Notes: generated by a model from the sequence alone, not told the origin. 38,948 nt of DNA from an uncultured Clostridia bacterium (GCA_947058885.1 CAMSIF010000010.1:1-38948), one strand, 5' to 3'; positions 1 to 9,464 are shown, counted from the stretch's first letter. Numbers and translations are program-made.

Positions 1-52
1 GAGATCTACACAACCGCGGACCCTCTGTCCCTCCACGACGCTCTTCCGATCT
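1..52 (+). other. Untrimmed Illumina P5 adapter (artefact)
   Basis: These bases are not genomic. They read as the 3' part of the Illumina P5 oligo (GAGATCTACAC), then an 8-base i5 index (AACCGCGG, 12-19), then the 33-base Read 1 primer ending in CGACGCTCTTCCGATCT. Only three substitutions separate it from the standard primer (A to C, T to G and A to C), as expected from low-quality read ends. Genomic sequence resumes at base 53. Confidence 0.96.
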
Positions 53-855
53 GTAAGGAGGCTACATATGAAGAGGTGGAGGCCATCCGAAAGGAATTCG
101 GGTTGGATAAGCCCCTGCTCGTGCAGTATTTCAACTATATGAAGGACCTGTTCCGCGGGGACATGGGCCGGAGTCTGAAGAGCAACATCCCCGTCTCCGA
201 GCTGATTTGGTCCCGGTTCCAGTTTACCATTCAGCTGGTGTTCGCCGGACTGATTTGGGGTCCCTTCGTGGGAATCGTCATAGGCGTCATCTGCGCCATC
301 AAACGAAGTACGTTCATTGATCTGGCCGGAATGCTGCTGGCTATCTGCGGCCTGTCCGCCCCCGGCTTCGTCATTGGTCTGGTGGGTATCCAGGTCTTTT
401 CCGTCCAGCTGAACCTGCTGCCAACCTCGGGATTGGATTCCTGGAAGAGCTTCATCCTGCCCTCCCTGGTGATGGGCACCGGCATCATGGCCACCCTGGC
501 CCGCTACTCCCGTTCCTCCATGCTGGAGACCCTGCGGGAGGACTATGTGCGTACCGCCCGGGCGAAGGGCCAGAAGGAATCAATCGTCATGTTCCGCCAT
601 GCTTTCAAGAACTCCTTGATTCAGGTGGTAACCATCCTTGGCCTTCAGATTGGCGGTCTGCTCTCCGGCTCCGTCATCACGGAAACCATTTTCTCCATTC
701 CTGGCATGGGCCGTCTGCTGGCGGACTCCATTTCGTTCCGGGATTATCCCACCATTCAGGGACTGCTGATGATCTTTGCCTTGCAGTACGTTCTCATTAA
801 CCTGGTTGTGGATATTCTCTATGGCGCTATCAACCCGAAGATCCGCTACGACTAA
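53..855 (+). CDS. dppB: Peptide-type ABC transporter permease DppB/OppB, 5'-truncated
   Basis: This is an inner-membrane permease of a dipeptide/oligopeptide-type ABC importer. The ORF track starts it at a GTG at 76, but the frame stays open back to the adapter junction and reads KEATYEEVEAIRKEFGLDKP. That matches the interior of DppB-family proteins just after the first periplasmic segment, so the true start and first membrane helix are lost at the contig end. The BPD_transp_1 region follows with about five membrane segments and the EAA loop (TARAKGQKESIVMFRHAFKN), which docks on the ATPases. It is the first visible gene of the operon; the substrate-binding protein is presumably upstream. 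The substrate could be peptides or another small solute such as nickel or oligosaccharide; sequence alone does not decide. Confidence 0.93.
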
Positions 856-873
856 CCGAAGGAGGAGGATACT

Positions 874-1794
874 ATGTCGAACACACCCAACGAGCGCGAG
901 GAGACTACCGTTTCCTTCGAGGAAAATTATGTAGACGAAAACATACTGGCGGATAAAAGCAGCAAAACCAAAGAGTTTATCAAAAAGTTCATGAAGCGCA
1001 AGACTGCGGTTGTGGCCTTCTTCATCATGGTCTTTCTGCTGATTATCGCCATTATCGGCCCCTATATCACGCCCTATGACCCCAACTTTTTTGACTATGA
1101 CAATATTCTCTCGCCCCCCAGCGCGGAGCACTGGTTCGGTACCGACCACTTCGGCTATGACATTTTCAGCCGTATCCTGGCCGGCGCGCCCCTCACCCTG
1201 GGCGTAGCCCTGTCCTCGGTTATCGTGGGCGCGGCTCTGGGTACGGTCCTGGGCCTCCTGGCCGGTTACTATGGCGGCTGGATTGAGATGCTGGTAATGC
1301 GCGGCGCGGACGTGCTCTTCAGTTTCCCGGACATTCTGCTGGCCATCGCCATTGTGGCCATCCTCGGCCCCGGTATTTTTAACGTGTTTATCGCCGTGGC
1401 GGTCTTTACAGTCCCCAGCTTTGCCCGTATGATGCGCAGCGCCACCCTCGCGGTCAAAAACTCCCTCTATGTAGAGGTGGCCCGCAGCCTTGGGTGCAAG
1501 GACGGACGCATCCTGTTCCTGCACATCTTCCCCGGCACGATTCAGTCTCTGATCGTCAACTTTACCATGCGTATCGGTTCGGCCATCATGGCGGGTTCCG
1601 GCCTGAGCTTCCTGGGCTTCGGCGCTAATGTTACGGACCCGGAGTGGGGCGCTATGCTCTCTCAGAGCCGCACCTACCTGGGCACCGCACCCCACATGGT
1701 GTATTTCCCCGCTCTGGTGATTTTCATCACCGTGCTGGCCTTCAACCTCTTCGGCGACGGCCTGCGCGACACTTTGGATCCGAAGCTCAAGTGA
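874..1794 (+). CDS. dppC: Peptide-type ABC transporter permease DppC/OppC
   Basis: This is the second integral-membrane subunit of the importer, 306 residues, the usual length. A polar cytosolic N-terminus of about 45 residues precedes the first helix (VAFFIMVFLLIIAIIGPYI), followed by the OppC-type N-terminal motif (YDPNFFDYDNILSPPSAEHWFGTDHFG). Four to five further helices carry the EAA loop (ARSLGCKDGRILFLHIFPG). The ATG at 874 has a GGAGGAGG ribosome binding site and lies 18 bases after dppB, so the two are co-transcribed. It pairs with DppB to form the translocation channel. Confidence 0.95.
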   Translation: MSNTPNEREETTVSFEENYVDENILADKSSKTKEFIKKFMKRKTAVVAFFIMVFLLIIAIIGPYITPYDPNFFDYDNILSPPSAEHWFGTDHFGYDIFSRILAGAPLTLGVALSSVIVGAALGTVLGLLAGYYGGWIEMLVMRGADVLFSFPDILLAIAIVAILGPGIFNVFIAVAVFTVPSFARMMRSATLAVKNSLYVEVARSLGCKDGRILFLHIFPGTIQSLIVNFTMRIGSAIMAGSGLSFLGFGANVTDPEWGAMLSQSRTYLGTAPHMVYFPALVIFITVLAFNLFGDGLRDTLDPKLK

Positions 1795-1822
1795 TGCGGC
1801 GAATAGGAAAAGGAGTAACGAT

Positions 1823-2803
1823 ATGCAGAAAGATGTTTTGCTGAAGGTAGATGAGTTACGCACTGAATTCTTTTCCAGTAAGAAAAGCAGCGTCACTGCG
1901 GTGGACAAAGTCTCCTTCCAAATCTATAAGGGAGAAATCCTGGGCCTGGTGGGAGAATCCGGCTGCGGCAAAAGCGTAACCAGCCTCTCCATCATGCGCC
2001 TTTTGCGGGACACCCCCGGCAAGGTCACCAACGGTCAGGCAGTGCTGGACGGAATAGACCTTATCAGCGCCCCTGAATCGGAAATCCGGAAAATCCGCGG
2101 CGGAAAGATGAGTATGATTTTCCAGGAGCCCATGAGCGCTCTGAACCCGTCCATGCGCATTGACCGGCAGATGATGGAGACCATTATGCTCCATACCAGC
2201 ATGAACAAAGTGGAAGCCCGCCAGCACGCGGCGTCCATGCTGGGCAAGGTGGGTATCCCCGACCCGCCCCGGGTGCTGAAGAACTACCCCCACCAGCTCT
2301 CCGGCGGTATGAGCCAGCGCGTGATGATTGCCATGGCCCTCAGCTGCGACCCGCAGCTGCTCATCGCCGACGAGCCCACCACCGCGCTGGACGTGACCAT
2401 CCAGGCGCAGATTCTGGAATTGATGAAAAAGCTGCAAAAGGAGGACCAATCCAGCATCCTGCTCATCACCCACGATTTGGGCGTGGTGGCGGAGATGTGC
2501 TCCCGGGTTATCGTCATGTACGCGGGCAAGATCGTGGAGGAGGCCCCCGTGGAGCAGCTGTTCGCCAGCCCCACCCACCCGTACACCCAGGGTCTGATCG
2601 CCTCTGTGCCCAAGCTGGGCTCCGGCGTGAAGGTATTGCCCAGCATTCCGGGAAGCGTGCCGGATCTGGCATCCATGCCCAGCGGGTGCCGCTTCGCGCC
2701 CCGGTGCAAATACGCCACGGAGAAGTGCCGCGCTCAGGAGCCTGAGCTGGTCACCGTAGGCGAAGACCAGAGGTGCCGCTGCTGGCTGAAACAGGAAGGA
2801 TAG
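1823..2803 (+). CDS. dppD: Peptide-type ABC transporter ATPase DppD/OppD
   Basis: First of two cytosolic ATPases energising the importer, 326 residues. Walker A (GESGCGKS) is at about residues 44-51, the ABC signature (LSGGMSQR) at about 159, Walker B (LLIADEP) near 180, and the switch His follows in LLITHDLG. The C-terminal oligopeptide/dipeptide extension has four or more Cys ([14 protein letters not shown]...CRCW), as in family members that bind a [4Fe-4S] cluster. It starts 28 bases after dppC with a GGAGTAACG-type ribosome site. Specificity cannot be assigned from the ATPase. Confidence 0.95.
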   Translation: MQKDVLLKVDELRTEFFSSKKSSVTAVDKVSFQIYKGEILGLVGESGCGKSVTSLSIMRLLRDTPGKVTNGQAVLDGIDLISAPESEIRKIRGGKMSMIFQEPMSALNPSMRIDRQMMETIMLHTSMNKVEARQHAASMLGKVGIPDPPRVLKNYPHQLSGGMSQRVMIAMALSCDPQLLIADEPTTALDVTIQAQILELMKKLQKEDQSSILLITHDLGVVAEMCSRVIVMYAGKIVEEAPVEQLFASPTHPYTQGLIASVPKLGSGVKVLPSIPGSVPDLASMPSGCRFAPRCKYATEKCRAQEPELVTVGEDQRCRCWLKQEG

Positions 2804-2816
2804 GGGGATGCTGAGA

Positions 2817-3779
2817 ATGGATAAAATTGTTTCTTTAAAGAATGTATCGAAAACCTTCCCCGTGGGCAAATCCCTGCTGGGAAGACCCACAAAATTCGTC
2901 CACGCAGTCAACAACGTGAGCTTCGACGTGTTCGAGGGCGAGACGTTTTCCATCGTGGGCGAGTCCGGATGCGGCAAAAGTACCACAGGCCGGATTATCA
3001 ACCATCTGTTGATTCCTGACAGCGGCGAGGTCTGGTTCCAGGGCAAGGAGATTTCTAAAATCAGCCAGGACGAGATGCGTCCCCTGCGCAAGGATATGCA
3101 GATGATTTTCCAGGACCCGGCAGGCAGCCTGAATCCCCGGATGCGGGTCTCGGAGCTGATTGAGGAGCCTCTGATTGTTCATACCAACATGAGCGCGGAG
3201 GAGCGGGCCAAGGTGGTCAACGAGCTGCTGGGCATCGTGGGCCTCAGCTCCAAGCACGCCCGCCGTTACCCCCACGAATTCTCCGGCGGACAGAAACAGC
3301 GTATCGGTATCGCCCGGGCTCTGACGGTGAATCCTAAGCTGGTCATCGCTGACGAGCCGATCTCCGCCCTGGACGTGTCCATTCAGGCCCAGGTGCTGAA
3401 CCTGCTCCACAGGCTTCAGGAGGAGTATAAGCTGACGTACGTATTTATCTCCCACGACCTCTCGGTGGTAGAGATGATCTCCGACCGTATCGCGGTTATG
3501 TATCTCGGCTTTATGGTGGAGACCGCTCCTAAAACCAAGCTGTACGCCAATCCTGTCCATCCCTATACCGAGGCGCTGCTCTCCGCCGTTCCCATTCCCG
3601 ACCCCACCTTGCAGAAGGAGCGCATTATCCTGGAGGGCGATATTCCCAGTACCATCAATCTGCCCAAGGGCTGTCCCTTTGCGGCCCGGTGCAAGAAGTG
3701 CGGCCAGGAGTGCCTGGAGCAGCGTCCGGAAACCAAAGAAGTGGAGCCCGGACACTTTGTAGCCTGTCACAAGTGCTGA
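2817..3779 (+). CDS. dppF: Peptide-type ABC transporter ATPase DppF/OppF
   Basis: Second ATPase of the importer. Walker A is [11 protein letters not shown], the signature is SGGQKQRIGIARAL, Walker B is LVIADEP followed by the D-loop SALD, and the H-switch is VFISHDLS. The C-terminal extension is again Cys-rich (CPFAARCKKCGQEC...CHKC). The ORF track starts at the ATG at 2808, but that codon abuts the GGGGG of the ribosome site. The in-frame ATG at 2817 has proper spacing, giving 320 residues. The gene follows dppD by about 13 bases. Both ATPases retain all catalytic motifs, so a functional heterodimer is expected. Confidence 0.94.
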   Translation: MDKIVSLKNVSKTFPVGKSLLGRPTKFVHAVNNVSFDVFEGETFSIVGESGCGKSTTGRIINHLLIPDSGEVWFQGKEISKISQDEMRPLRKDMQMIFQDPAGSLNPRMRVSELIEEPLIVHTNMSAEERAKVVNELLGIVGLSSKHARRYPHEFSGGQKQRIGIARALTVNPKLVIADEPISALDVSIQAQVLNLLHRLQEEYKLTYVFISHDLSVVEMISDRIAVMYLGFMVETAPKTKLYANPVHPYTEALLSAVPIPDPTLQKERIILEGDIPSTINLPKGCPFAARCKKCGQECLEQRPETKEVEPGHFVACHKC

Positions 3780-3819
3780 TTTTGTCCTGAAATTGTATTC
3801 TTGTTAGGAGAACAAATAT

Positions 3820-4572
3820 ATGAACAAACCACTGATTGAAGCTTGCGTGGATTCCCACGCCTCCTGTATGGCTGCGGCGCGCGGCGGAGCGGACCGTCTG
3901 GAGCTGTGCGCCCACCTGGCTATCGGCGGCACCACCCCCTCCCCTGTCGTCTTCCGCCAGGTCCAGCGGGACTGCGATGTGAAGATTAACGTTCTCATCC
4001 GCCCCCGCTTCGGCGATTTCCTCTATACGGATATTGAGATGGAGGAGATGTGCGAGGAGATCAAGACCTTCCGTGAGCTGGGCGCCAACGGCGTGGTTAT
4101 CGGCGTACTGACGCCGGACGGCGATTTGGACGCGGAGAAGATGAAGCGTCTGATGGACTGCGCGGGCGGCATCGACGTCACCCTCCACCGGGCCTTTGAT
4201 ATGACCCGCGACCCCTATGCCGCCCTGGAAACCGCGATTGAACTGGGCTGCAAGACTATCCTGACCTCCGGACAGGCAGGCGACGTGGTCGCCGGTAAGG
4301 AGATTCTGAAGGAAGTCTACGCCAAGGCGGCGGGACGGATTGACATTATGGCCGGATGCGGCGTAAAGAAGTGGAATATTCAGGAGATTCACGACTATAC
4401 CGGCATCCGCGTATTCCACACTACCGGCCGGAAGGGCGTGCTGGACAGCGGCATGGTATACCGCAAGAGCACAGTATCTATGGGTCTGCCCTCCCTCTCC
4501 GAGTACGAAATCTGGCAGACGGACGAGCAGGAATTCCGCGAGTGCGCCCAGATTGTCCACGCCTTTTCCTGA
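3820..4572 (+). CDS. cutC: CutC family TIM-barrel protein
   Basis: A 250-residue protein that is recognisably CutC. It opens with LIEACVDSHASCMAAARGGADRLELC, then has GGTTPSP, the conserved NVLIRPRFGDFLY strand, GVLTPDGDLD, LHRAFDM, TSGQ and a late GCGVK. Family members fold as a TIM barrel and were named for copper homeostasis in E. coli, but that role is disputed and no metal motif is evident here. The ATG has a TAGGAG site and lies 40 bases after dppF, so it is probably in the transporter operon. That context suggests a role in processing the imported compound rather than in copper handling; this is inference. Confidence 0.92.
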   Translation: MNKPLIEACVDSHASCMAAARGGADRLELCAHLAIGGTTPSPVVFRQVQRDCDVKINVLIRPRFGDFLYTDIEMEEMCEEIKTFRELGANGVVIGVLTPDGDLDAEKMKRLMDCAGGIDVTLHRAFDMTRDPYAALETAIELGCKTILTSGQAGDVVAGKEILKEVYAKAAGRIDIMAGCGVKKWNIQEIHDYTGIRVFHTTGRKGVLDSGMVYRKSTVSMGLPSLSEYEIWQTDEQEFRECAQIVHAFS

Positions 4573-4628
4573 AAAACCCCGGCGGCCTGCCGTAATTCTT
4601 TTATGAAACATCATCCAGGAGAAAAACT

Positions 4629-7181
4629 ATGATTTTTTCACCCCAAGTGCGGGAAACCGCAGAAAAGAAATTCGCGTCCCTGCTGGACCGGGCCGGGGAC
4701 GTGCGGAAGCGGGAACTTCTGACAGCGTTGGAGGAGGCAAAGGCCACGGCTTCCGAGGATGTACTCCTCGCGGCAAAGTGGATTTGCGCCAACAGTCCCC
4801 TCAGCGATCTGGCCAACTATGATTTCTCCATCTTCCTCTCCTGTGCGGAGCATGGAATCTTCCTCCTGCAAAATCCCTTGTTCCCGGATAAAATCCCGGA
4901 GGACATCTTCCTCAACTATGTGCTCCATGTCCGGGTCAACGAGGAGGAGCTGTGCGACTGCCGTAAGTTCTTCTACAGCCAGCTGGCGGACCGGGTCCGG
5001 GGCCGCTCCATGCAGGACGCCGTCATCGAAGCCAACTACTGGAACGCAGAGAACGTGATGTACCAGGCCACCGACGGGCGGACGATCTCCGCCCTGTGGG
5101 CCTACCGTTCCGCCTATGGACGCTGCGGCGAGGAGTCCGCCTTCGGCGTGAACGTCTTCCGTTCGCTGGGCATCCCCGCCCGGCAGATCTATACCCCCCG
5201 CTGGGCCCACTGCGATGACAACCACGCCTGGGTAGAGGTATGGTGCGGCGGGCAGTGGCGGTTCCTGGGCGCCTGTGAGCCCGAGGAGGTGCTCAACAAG
5301 GGGTGGTTTACCAACGCCTCCAGCCGGGCCATGCTGATCCACAGCCGCTGTTTCGGGGAGATTTCCGGCGAGGAAGTCATCTCCCGGATGGGAATGGCCT
5401 ATTTCCTCAATAACCTCAAGCTCTACGCGGTGACCAAGCGGCCCGTCGTGGCGGTAAAGGACCCCGCCGGCGCGCCGGTAGAGGGCGCTCAGGTGTCCTT
5501 TGGTATCCTCAACTACTCCGACATCTTCCCCGCCGCCGTAGTGACCACCGGCGCGGACGGCATAGCCGCCCTCACCTGCGGTCTGGGCACCATTGATATC
5601 CATGTCAAAAAGGGGTCTGTCTTCTGCGAGAAGATGGTCTACACCCCCGATGTGGACACGGTGGAGATGGTTCTGAAAACAGAGGAGCCTGTCTGCGGCG
5701 TCTGGGAGGACTTCGTCTCCATCGCGCCCCGCGACCAAATTGTCAACGGCGCAAGGCCGACGGAGGAGCAGAAGGAGCTGGGCCTGAAAAAGACCGCTGC
5801 CGCCAACGGAAAGCGGGAGCAGCGGGTGGCCGCCATGTTCGACGAAGCCAAGGCCCGGGCTGTGGTGGAGAAGGGCGGTTACAGCCAGGAAATCTACGAC
5901 CTGCTCTATGAGAGCCGGGGCAATGTGGAACGGCTTATGGCTTTCCTGGAGGATAAGGACTTCTCCTCTCAGGAAAAGGAGGCTCTGCTGCTGACCCTGT
6001 CCAAGAAGGACCGGCGGGACGTTGACCCGGATATTCTTCGCGAGGCGTTGTCTCTGACCCGGGGCTATACCGCCGGAAAGGATGACCTTTTCTATCCCTA
6101 TATTGTTTGTCCCCGGGTATTCAACGAGCCCCTGACGAAAAACCGTCAGTTTATTTTGGACTACTTCAACGACGCCCAAAAGGCGGACTTCCGGGCGGAG
6201 CCGGGAAAAGTTTGGAGTTATATTCAGGAGAACATCGGCTTTGACCCCTCGGTAGAGTACGGTCAAATCGTTACCAGGCCGGTGGGCGCGCTGACGGTGA
6301 AAAACGCCAACCCCCTGTCTCAGAAGATTCTGTTTGTCTCCATCTGCCGGGCCCTGGGCATCGCCGCCCGGATGAATCCGGTAGACCACGGAGCGGAGTA
6401 CTGGCAGAACGGCGCGTTCCAGCCGGTGGAGCCCCTCAAGGAGGGCAGCGGAACTCTGGTCTTCGAGAAGGAGCCGGAGGAAACCTGGCAGTATGGTCCG
6501 GACTTCTCCGTAAGCGTGCTGGTGGACGGCGCGTACCAGAGGCTGGACCTGTCCCGGGAGAAGTGGGAGAACAACCAGCTGAAGGTTCCCGCCAACGGCG
6601 GCGACTACCGGATTATCACGGATAACCGCCTGCCCAACGGCAGCATCCACGCCAGCAAGTACCATTTCCATCTGGAGGACGGCGGAACGAAATCCGTCAA
6701 GCTGAGGAAGTTCCAGGCGGACCTCTCCCAGATGCTGGACAATTTTACTCTGGACGAATTCAAGGCGGCGGACGAGGCTGGCAACACGGTCTTGGGCAGC
6801 CAGCTGACAAAGGGCAAGGCAGTCCTTATGTGGCTGGAGGAGGGCATGGAGCCCACCGAGCATATTCTGAACGAGATGCTGGAGCAGGAGGACGATTTCC
6901 GGAACCTGCCTGCGGATATTGTGTTCCTGGTGCGGGGAAAAGAAGCTCTGGAGAACGCCAAGCTGCAAAAGGTTCTGGCGGCCTTCCCGAAGATTCGCGT
7001 TTGCTACGACAGTTTTGTACCCAATGTGGAGACCATCGCCCGCCGGATGTATGTTGATCCGGAGAAGCTGCCTCTGATTGTGGTGACAACAGCGGAATTG
7101 AACGCAGTTTACGCGTGCAGCGGTTACAACGTGGGCAGCGGAGATATGATTGTAAAAATCTGCAACCACTCGTTTACCTGA
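4629..7181 (+). CDS. Tandem transglutaminase-fold protein, putative peptidase/amidase
   Basis: An 850-residue protein without signal peptide or membrane segment. The first transglutaminase core has a plausible catalytic triad: Cys166 (GRCGEES), His199 (NHAWVEVW) and the acidic position in LGACEPEE. A short carboxypeptidase-regulatory-like beta domain follows (about 275-345, VKDPAGAPVEGAQVSF). A second, degenerate transglutaminase-like copy (about 500-610, RALGIAARMNPVD) has ANP where the Cys belongs and no matching His. The C-terminus (about 710-850) resembles a thioredoxin-like fold. Bacterial transglutaminase-core proteins often act as proteases or amidases. Last gene of the dpp operon, it may cleave imported peptides in the cytosol; that is inference. 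Confidence 0.82.
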   Translation: MIFSPQVRETAEKKFASLLDRAGDVRKRELLTALEEAKATASEDVLLAAKWICANSPLSDLANYDFSIFLSCAEHGIFLLQNPLFPDKIPEDIFLNYVLHVRVNEEELCDCRKFFYSQLADRVRGRSMQDAVIEANYWNAENVMYQATDGRTISALWAYRSAYGRCGEESAFGVNVFRSLGIPARQIYTPRWAHCDDNHAWVEVWCGGQWRFLGACEPEEVLNKGWFTNASSRAMLIHSRCFGEISGEEVISRMGMAYFLNNLKLYAVTKRPVVAVKDPAGAPVEGAQVSFGILNYSDIFPAAVVTTGADGIAALTCGLGTIDIHVKKGSVFCEKMVYTPDVDTVEMVLKTEEPVCGVWEDFVSIAPRDQIVNGARPTEEQKELGLKKTAAANGKREQRVAAMFDEAKARAVVEKGGYSQEIYDLLYESRGNVERLMAFLEDKDFSSQEKEALLLTLSKKDRRDVDPDILREALSLTRGYTAGKDDLFYPYIVCPRVFNEPLTKNRQFILDYFNDAQKADFRAEPGKVWSYIQENIGFDPSVEYGQIVTRPVGALTVKNANPLSQKILFVSICRALGIAARMNPVDHGAEYWQNGAFQPVEPLKEGSGTLVFEKEPEETWQYGPDFSVSVLVDGAYQRLDLSREKWENNQLKVPANGGDYRIITDNRLPNGSIHASKYHFHLEDGGTKSVKLRKFQADLSQMLDNFTLDEFKAADEAGNTVLGSQLTKGKAVLMWLEEGMEPTEHILNEMLEQEDDFRNLPADIVFLVRGKEALENAKLQKVLAAFPKIRVCYDSFVPNVETIARRMYVDPEKLPLIVVTTAELNAVYACSGYNVGSGDMIVKICNHSFT

Positions 7182-7185
7182 AAAT

Positions 7186-7221
7186 AATGAGATGGCCTCC
7201 ATTATGGGAGGCCATCTCATT
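7186..7221. terminator. Bidirectional terminator between convergent genes
   Basis: A 15-bp perfect stem (AATGAGATGGCCTCC and its complement) with a 6-base loop and flanking A/T tracts. It lies between the transglutaminase gene and nfo, which converge, so it can end both transcripts. Confidence 0.9.
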
Positions 7222-7241
7222 TTATTCAGCGAAACGCGGTA

Positions 7242-8078
7242 TTACTGCTCTCCGATTTTCTCCCGCAGCATGGTAATCTCCTCGCCGTGACCCTTGTCGT
7301 CAGTGGGCGTTTCCAGAAGAAACGGCAGGCCCCGCAGCGCCGGATGGGTTATAATTTTGACAATGGCTTCTGTGCCGATGGAGCCCTGCCCGATGAGGGC
7401 GTGACGGTCCTTGCGGGAGCCCCGGGGGTTCAGGCTGTCGTTGATGTGTATCGCCTTCAGCCGGGGAAGGCCGATAATCCGGTCAAATTCCTCCAGTACG
7501 CCGTCCAGGTCATCCACAATGTCGTACCCGGCGTCAGAGACGTGGCAGGTATCCAGGCAAACGCCCAGCTGGTCCCGGCAGGAGGCCAGGTCCAGAATCG
7601 TCCTCAGCTCCTCAAAACGCCCGCCAATCTCGCTTCCCTTTCCGGCCATGGTCTCCAAAAGCACCACCGTCTTCTGCTCCGGACGGACCACCCGGTCCAA
7701 CATGCCCGCAATCTGCCGGCATCCCGTCTCCACCCCCTGCCCTACATGGCTGCCAGGATGGAAATTATAGTAGTTGCCCGGAAGATGCTCCATCAGAGCA
7801 AGGTCTCCAGCCATCATCTCCGCCGCCAGTTCCCGGATGCCCTCATCCTTGGAACAAGGATTCATAATATACGGGGCGTGGGCGACAAAGGGACCAAACC
7901 CCTCTTCCGCCATCAGTACCCGAAGCTTTTCCAGGTCTGCCGGGTTCACGGCTTTAGCCTTTGCTCCCCTGGGATTCCGAACAAAGCATTGGAATGTATT
8001 GGCCCCGATAGCCAGGGCCGCACGGCCCATTTTCGCAAATCCTCCAGAAGAGGACAGATGCGCACCAATATAGGTCAT
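7242..8078 (-). CDS. nfo: Endonuclease IV (AP endonuclease)
   Basis: Cleaves DNA 5' of abasic sites in base-excision repair using three zinc ions. At 278 residues the family landmarks are in order: GAHLSSSGG, then metal ligands in HAPYI, NFHPGSHVGQG, LLETMAGKG, CLDTCHVSDAGYD, AIHINDSLN, KDRHALIGQG and LLETPTD, so the active site is intact. The ATG overlaps the cca stop by four bases (ATGA), and its AAAGGAG site lies inside cca, so the two are translationally coupled. A second repair enzyme of the same pathway, nth, lies at 30967. Confidence 0.96.
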   Translation of the reverse strand: MTYIGAHLSSSGGFAKMGRAALAIGANTFQCFVRNPRGAKAKAVNPADLEKLRVLMAEEGFGPFVAHAPYIMNPCSKDEGIRELAAEMMAGDLALMEHLPGNYYNFHPGSHVGQGVETGCRQIAGMLDRVVRPEQKTVVLLETMAGKGSEIGGRFEELRTILDLASCRDQLGVCLDTCHVSDAGYDIVDDLDGVLEEFDRIIGLPRLKAIHINDSLNPRGSRKDRHALIGQGSIGTEAIVKIITHPALRGLPFLLETPTDDKGHGEEITMLREKIGEQ

Positions 8079-9385
8079 AGAAGCTTCTCCTTTGTATATC
8101 CCAGCAAAATATTGCGGTCATTGGGCAGTTTTTCGTCAATTACCAGCTCCAGCAAGGCCTCCAGGGCTTGTCCCACCGCCGGTCCCCGCAGTCCCAGCGC
8201 AGTCATATCGCCGCCCTTAACCGCCAGCTGCCGCAAAGAGAAGCAGCTGTCCCCCGCCAGCGTCATATCCAGCAGGGCTTCCCACTGGTCTATCAGCTCT
8301 AAACGGCCCTGACAGTCTTTCGCCTGCGCACGGTTGTCCGCCCGCTTGACCTCCAGCAGCAGCCGCAGCGTTTCTTCCCCGTATCTGGCCAGATTCCGCC
8401 GCACGGACCGCTCGTTGAGCGGAAGTTCACAGTCGTGCCGCTCCACCAGGGTCAGGATAACATGCTTACTCCGGTTGTCGAAGCGAAGCCGTTTCATGAC
8501 CGCCGACGCCTTTTCCACGCTTTTGCGCCAATGTCCATAAAAATGTCCCCGGCCATCCTCCCCCAGAAAGAAGGTATCCGGCTTGCCCAAATCGTGGAAC
8601 AGCATCGCGTATCGGACGATGCTCCGGACAGGGGCCGCGTCTACGGCCCGGGCCGTATGCTCCCACACGTCGTAGCAGTGGTAAGGGCTTCGCTGGTCAA
8701 ATCCTACGCAGGGCAGAATTTCCGGCAGAAATATCCCCAGGACGTCCGGGTAGTCCAGCAAAATATCGCCGGGGGCCTCTCCGCACAGCAGACCTGTCAG
8801 CTCCGTCTGAATCCGCTCTGGGGCGATACGCTCCAAAAGAGGGGCGCAGCGGCGGAGAGCGCCGGCGGTATCCGGCTCGATAACAAATCCCAGCCGCGCG
8901 GAGAACCGCAAGCCCCGCAGAATCCGCAGAGCGTCCTCCTGAAACCGCTTTTCCGGGTTCCCTACCGCCCGGAGGACCTGCCGCTCCAGGTCCTGCCGTC
9001 CGCCGAAGGGATCCATAAGCTCCCCCCGCAGGCTCATAGCAATGGCGTTGACCGTAAAATCCCGCCGGGCCAAGTCCTCACGCAGGGAACTTGTAAATTC
9101 CACATGATCCGGATGCCGGTTGTCCAGGTAATTCCCATCCCGGCGGTAGGTGGTGATTTCCACATGATCCACAGTGACGGTACCATGCTGGAGGCCCGTC
9201 GGCAGGGCCCGGGGCGCAAACAGCGACAGAACCGCTTCCGGCGGCGCGCTGGTCGTTACGTCCCAATCCCCCGGCTCGCGGCCCAGCAGAAGGTCCCGCA
9301 CCGCGCCGCCCACGCACCACGCCTCGTGTCCCGCGGCCTCCAGCCTAGTCAGTATTTCCTGTACATTTCCCGGGATTTGCCCCAC
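8075..9385 (-). CDS. cca: CCA tRNA nucleotidyltransferase
   Basis: Adds or repairs the 3' CCA of tRNAs. The 436-residue protein is a class II enzyme: GGAVRDLLLGREPGDWDVTTSA carries the catalytic DxD, the RRDFTVNA and EDALRILRGLRFSARLGF motifs for nucleotide and RNA recognition follow, and a C-terminal HD domain (MLFHDLGKPDTFF, GHWRKSVEKA) is present. The start is a GTG at 9385 with a GAGGTG site about eight bases upstream; no ATG is available. It is first in a two-gene operon with nfo. Confidence 0.95.
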   Translation of the reverse strand: MGQIPGNVQEILTRLEAAGHEAWCVGGAVRDLLLGREPGDWDVTTSAPPEAVLSLFAPRALPTGLQHGTVTVDHVEITTYRRDGNYLDNRHPDHVEFTSSLREDLARRDFTVNAIAMSLRGELMDPFGGRQDLERQVLRAVGNPEKRFQEDALRILRGLRFSARLGFVIEPDTAGALRRCAPLLERIAPERIQTELTGLLCGEAPGDILLDYPDVLGIFLPEILPCVGFDQRSPYHCYDVWEHTARAVDAAPVRSIVRYAMLFHDLGKPDTFFLGEDGRGHFYGHWRKSVEKASAVMKRLRFDNRSKHVILTLVERHDCELPLNERSVRRNLARYGEETLRLLLEVKRADNRAQAKDCQGRLELIDQWEALLDMTLAGDSCFSLRQLAVKGGDMTALGLRGPAVGQALEALLELVIDEKLPNDRNILLGYTKEKLL

Positions 9386-9435
9386 AGGCTACACCTCGCT
9401 AAAAAAGAGTATCTATAAAAAGCTTTATGTCTCTT

Positions 9436-9464
9436 AGTTTACCATGATACACCCTGAAATACAA
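9436..9464 (-). promoter_or_regulatory. Putative cca-nfo promoter
   Basis: On the minus strand TTGTAT is separated by 17 bases from TAAACT, about 50 bases upstream of the cca GTG. Match to the sigma-A consensus is modest. Confidence 0.35.

Noticed and set aside
580-1908. 442-codon minus-strand frame across dppB and dppC
   Set aside because: It crosses two genes and their intergenic ribosome site; the composition is typical of antisense frames.
4573-4628. Small CGGC/GCCG hairpin with a few T residues between cutC and the transglutaminase gene
   Set aside because: The stem is only four base pairs and the T run is interrupted; read-through into the next gene is expected.
4638-7220. 860-codon minus-strand open frame opposite the transglutaminase gene
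   Set aside because: It mirrors the real gene over its whole length in a GC-rich genome, has no recognisable domain and no ribosome site, and includes the terminator hairpin. The plus-strand product has clear family motifs.
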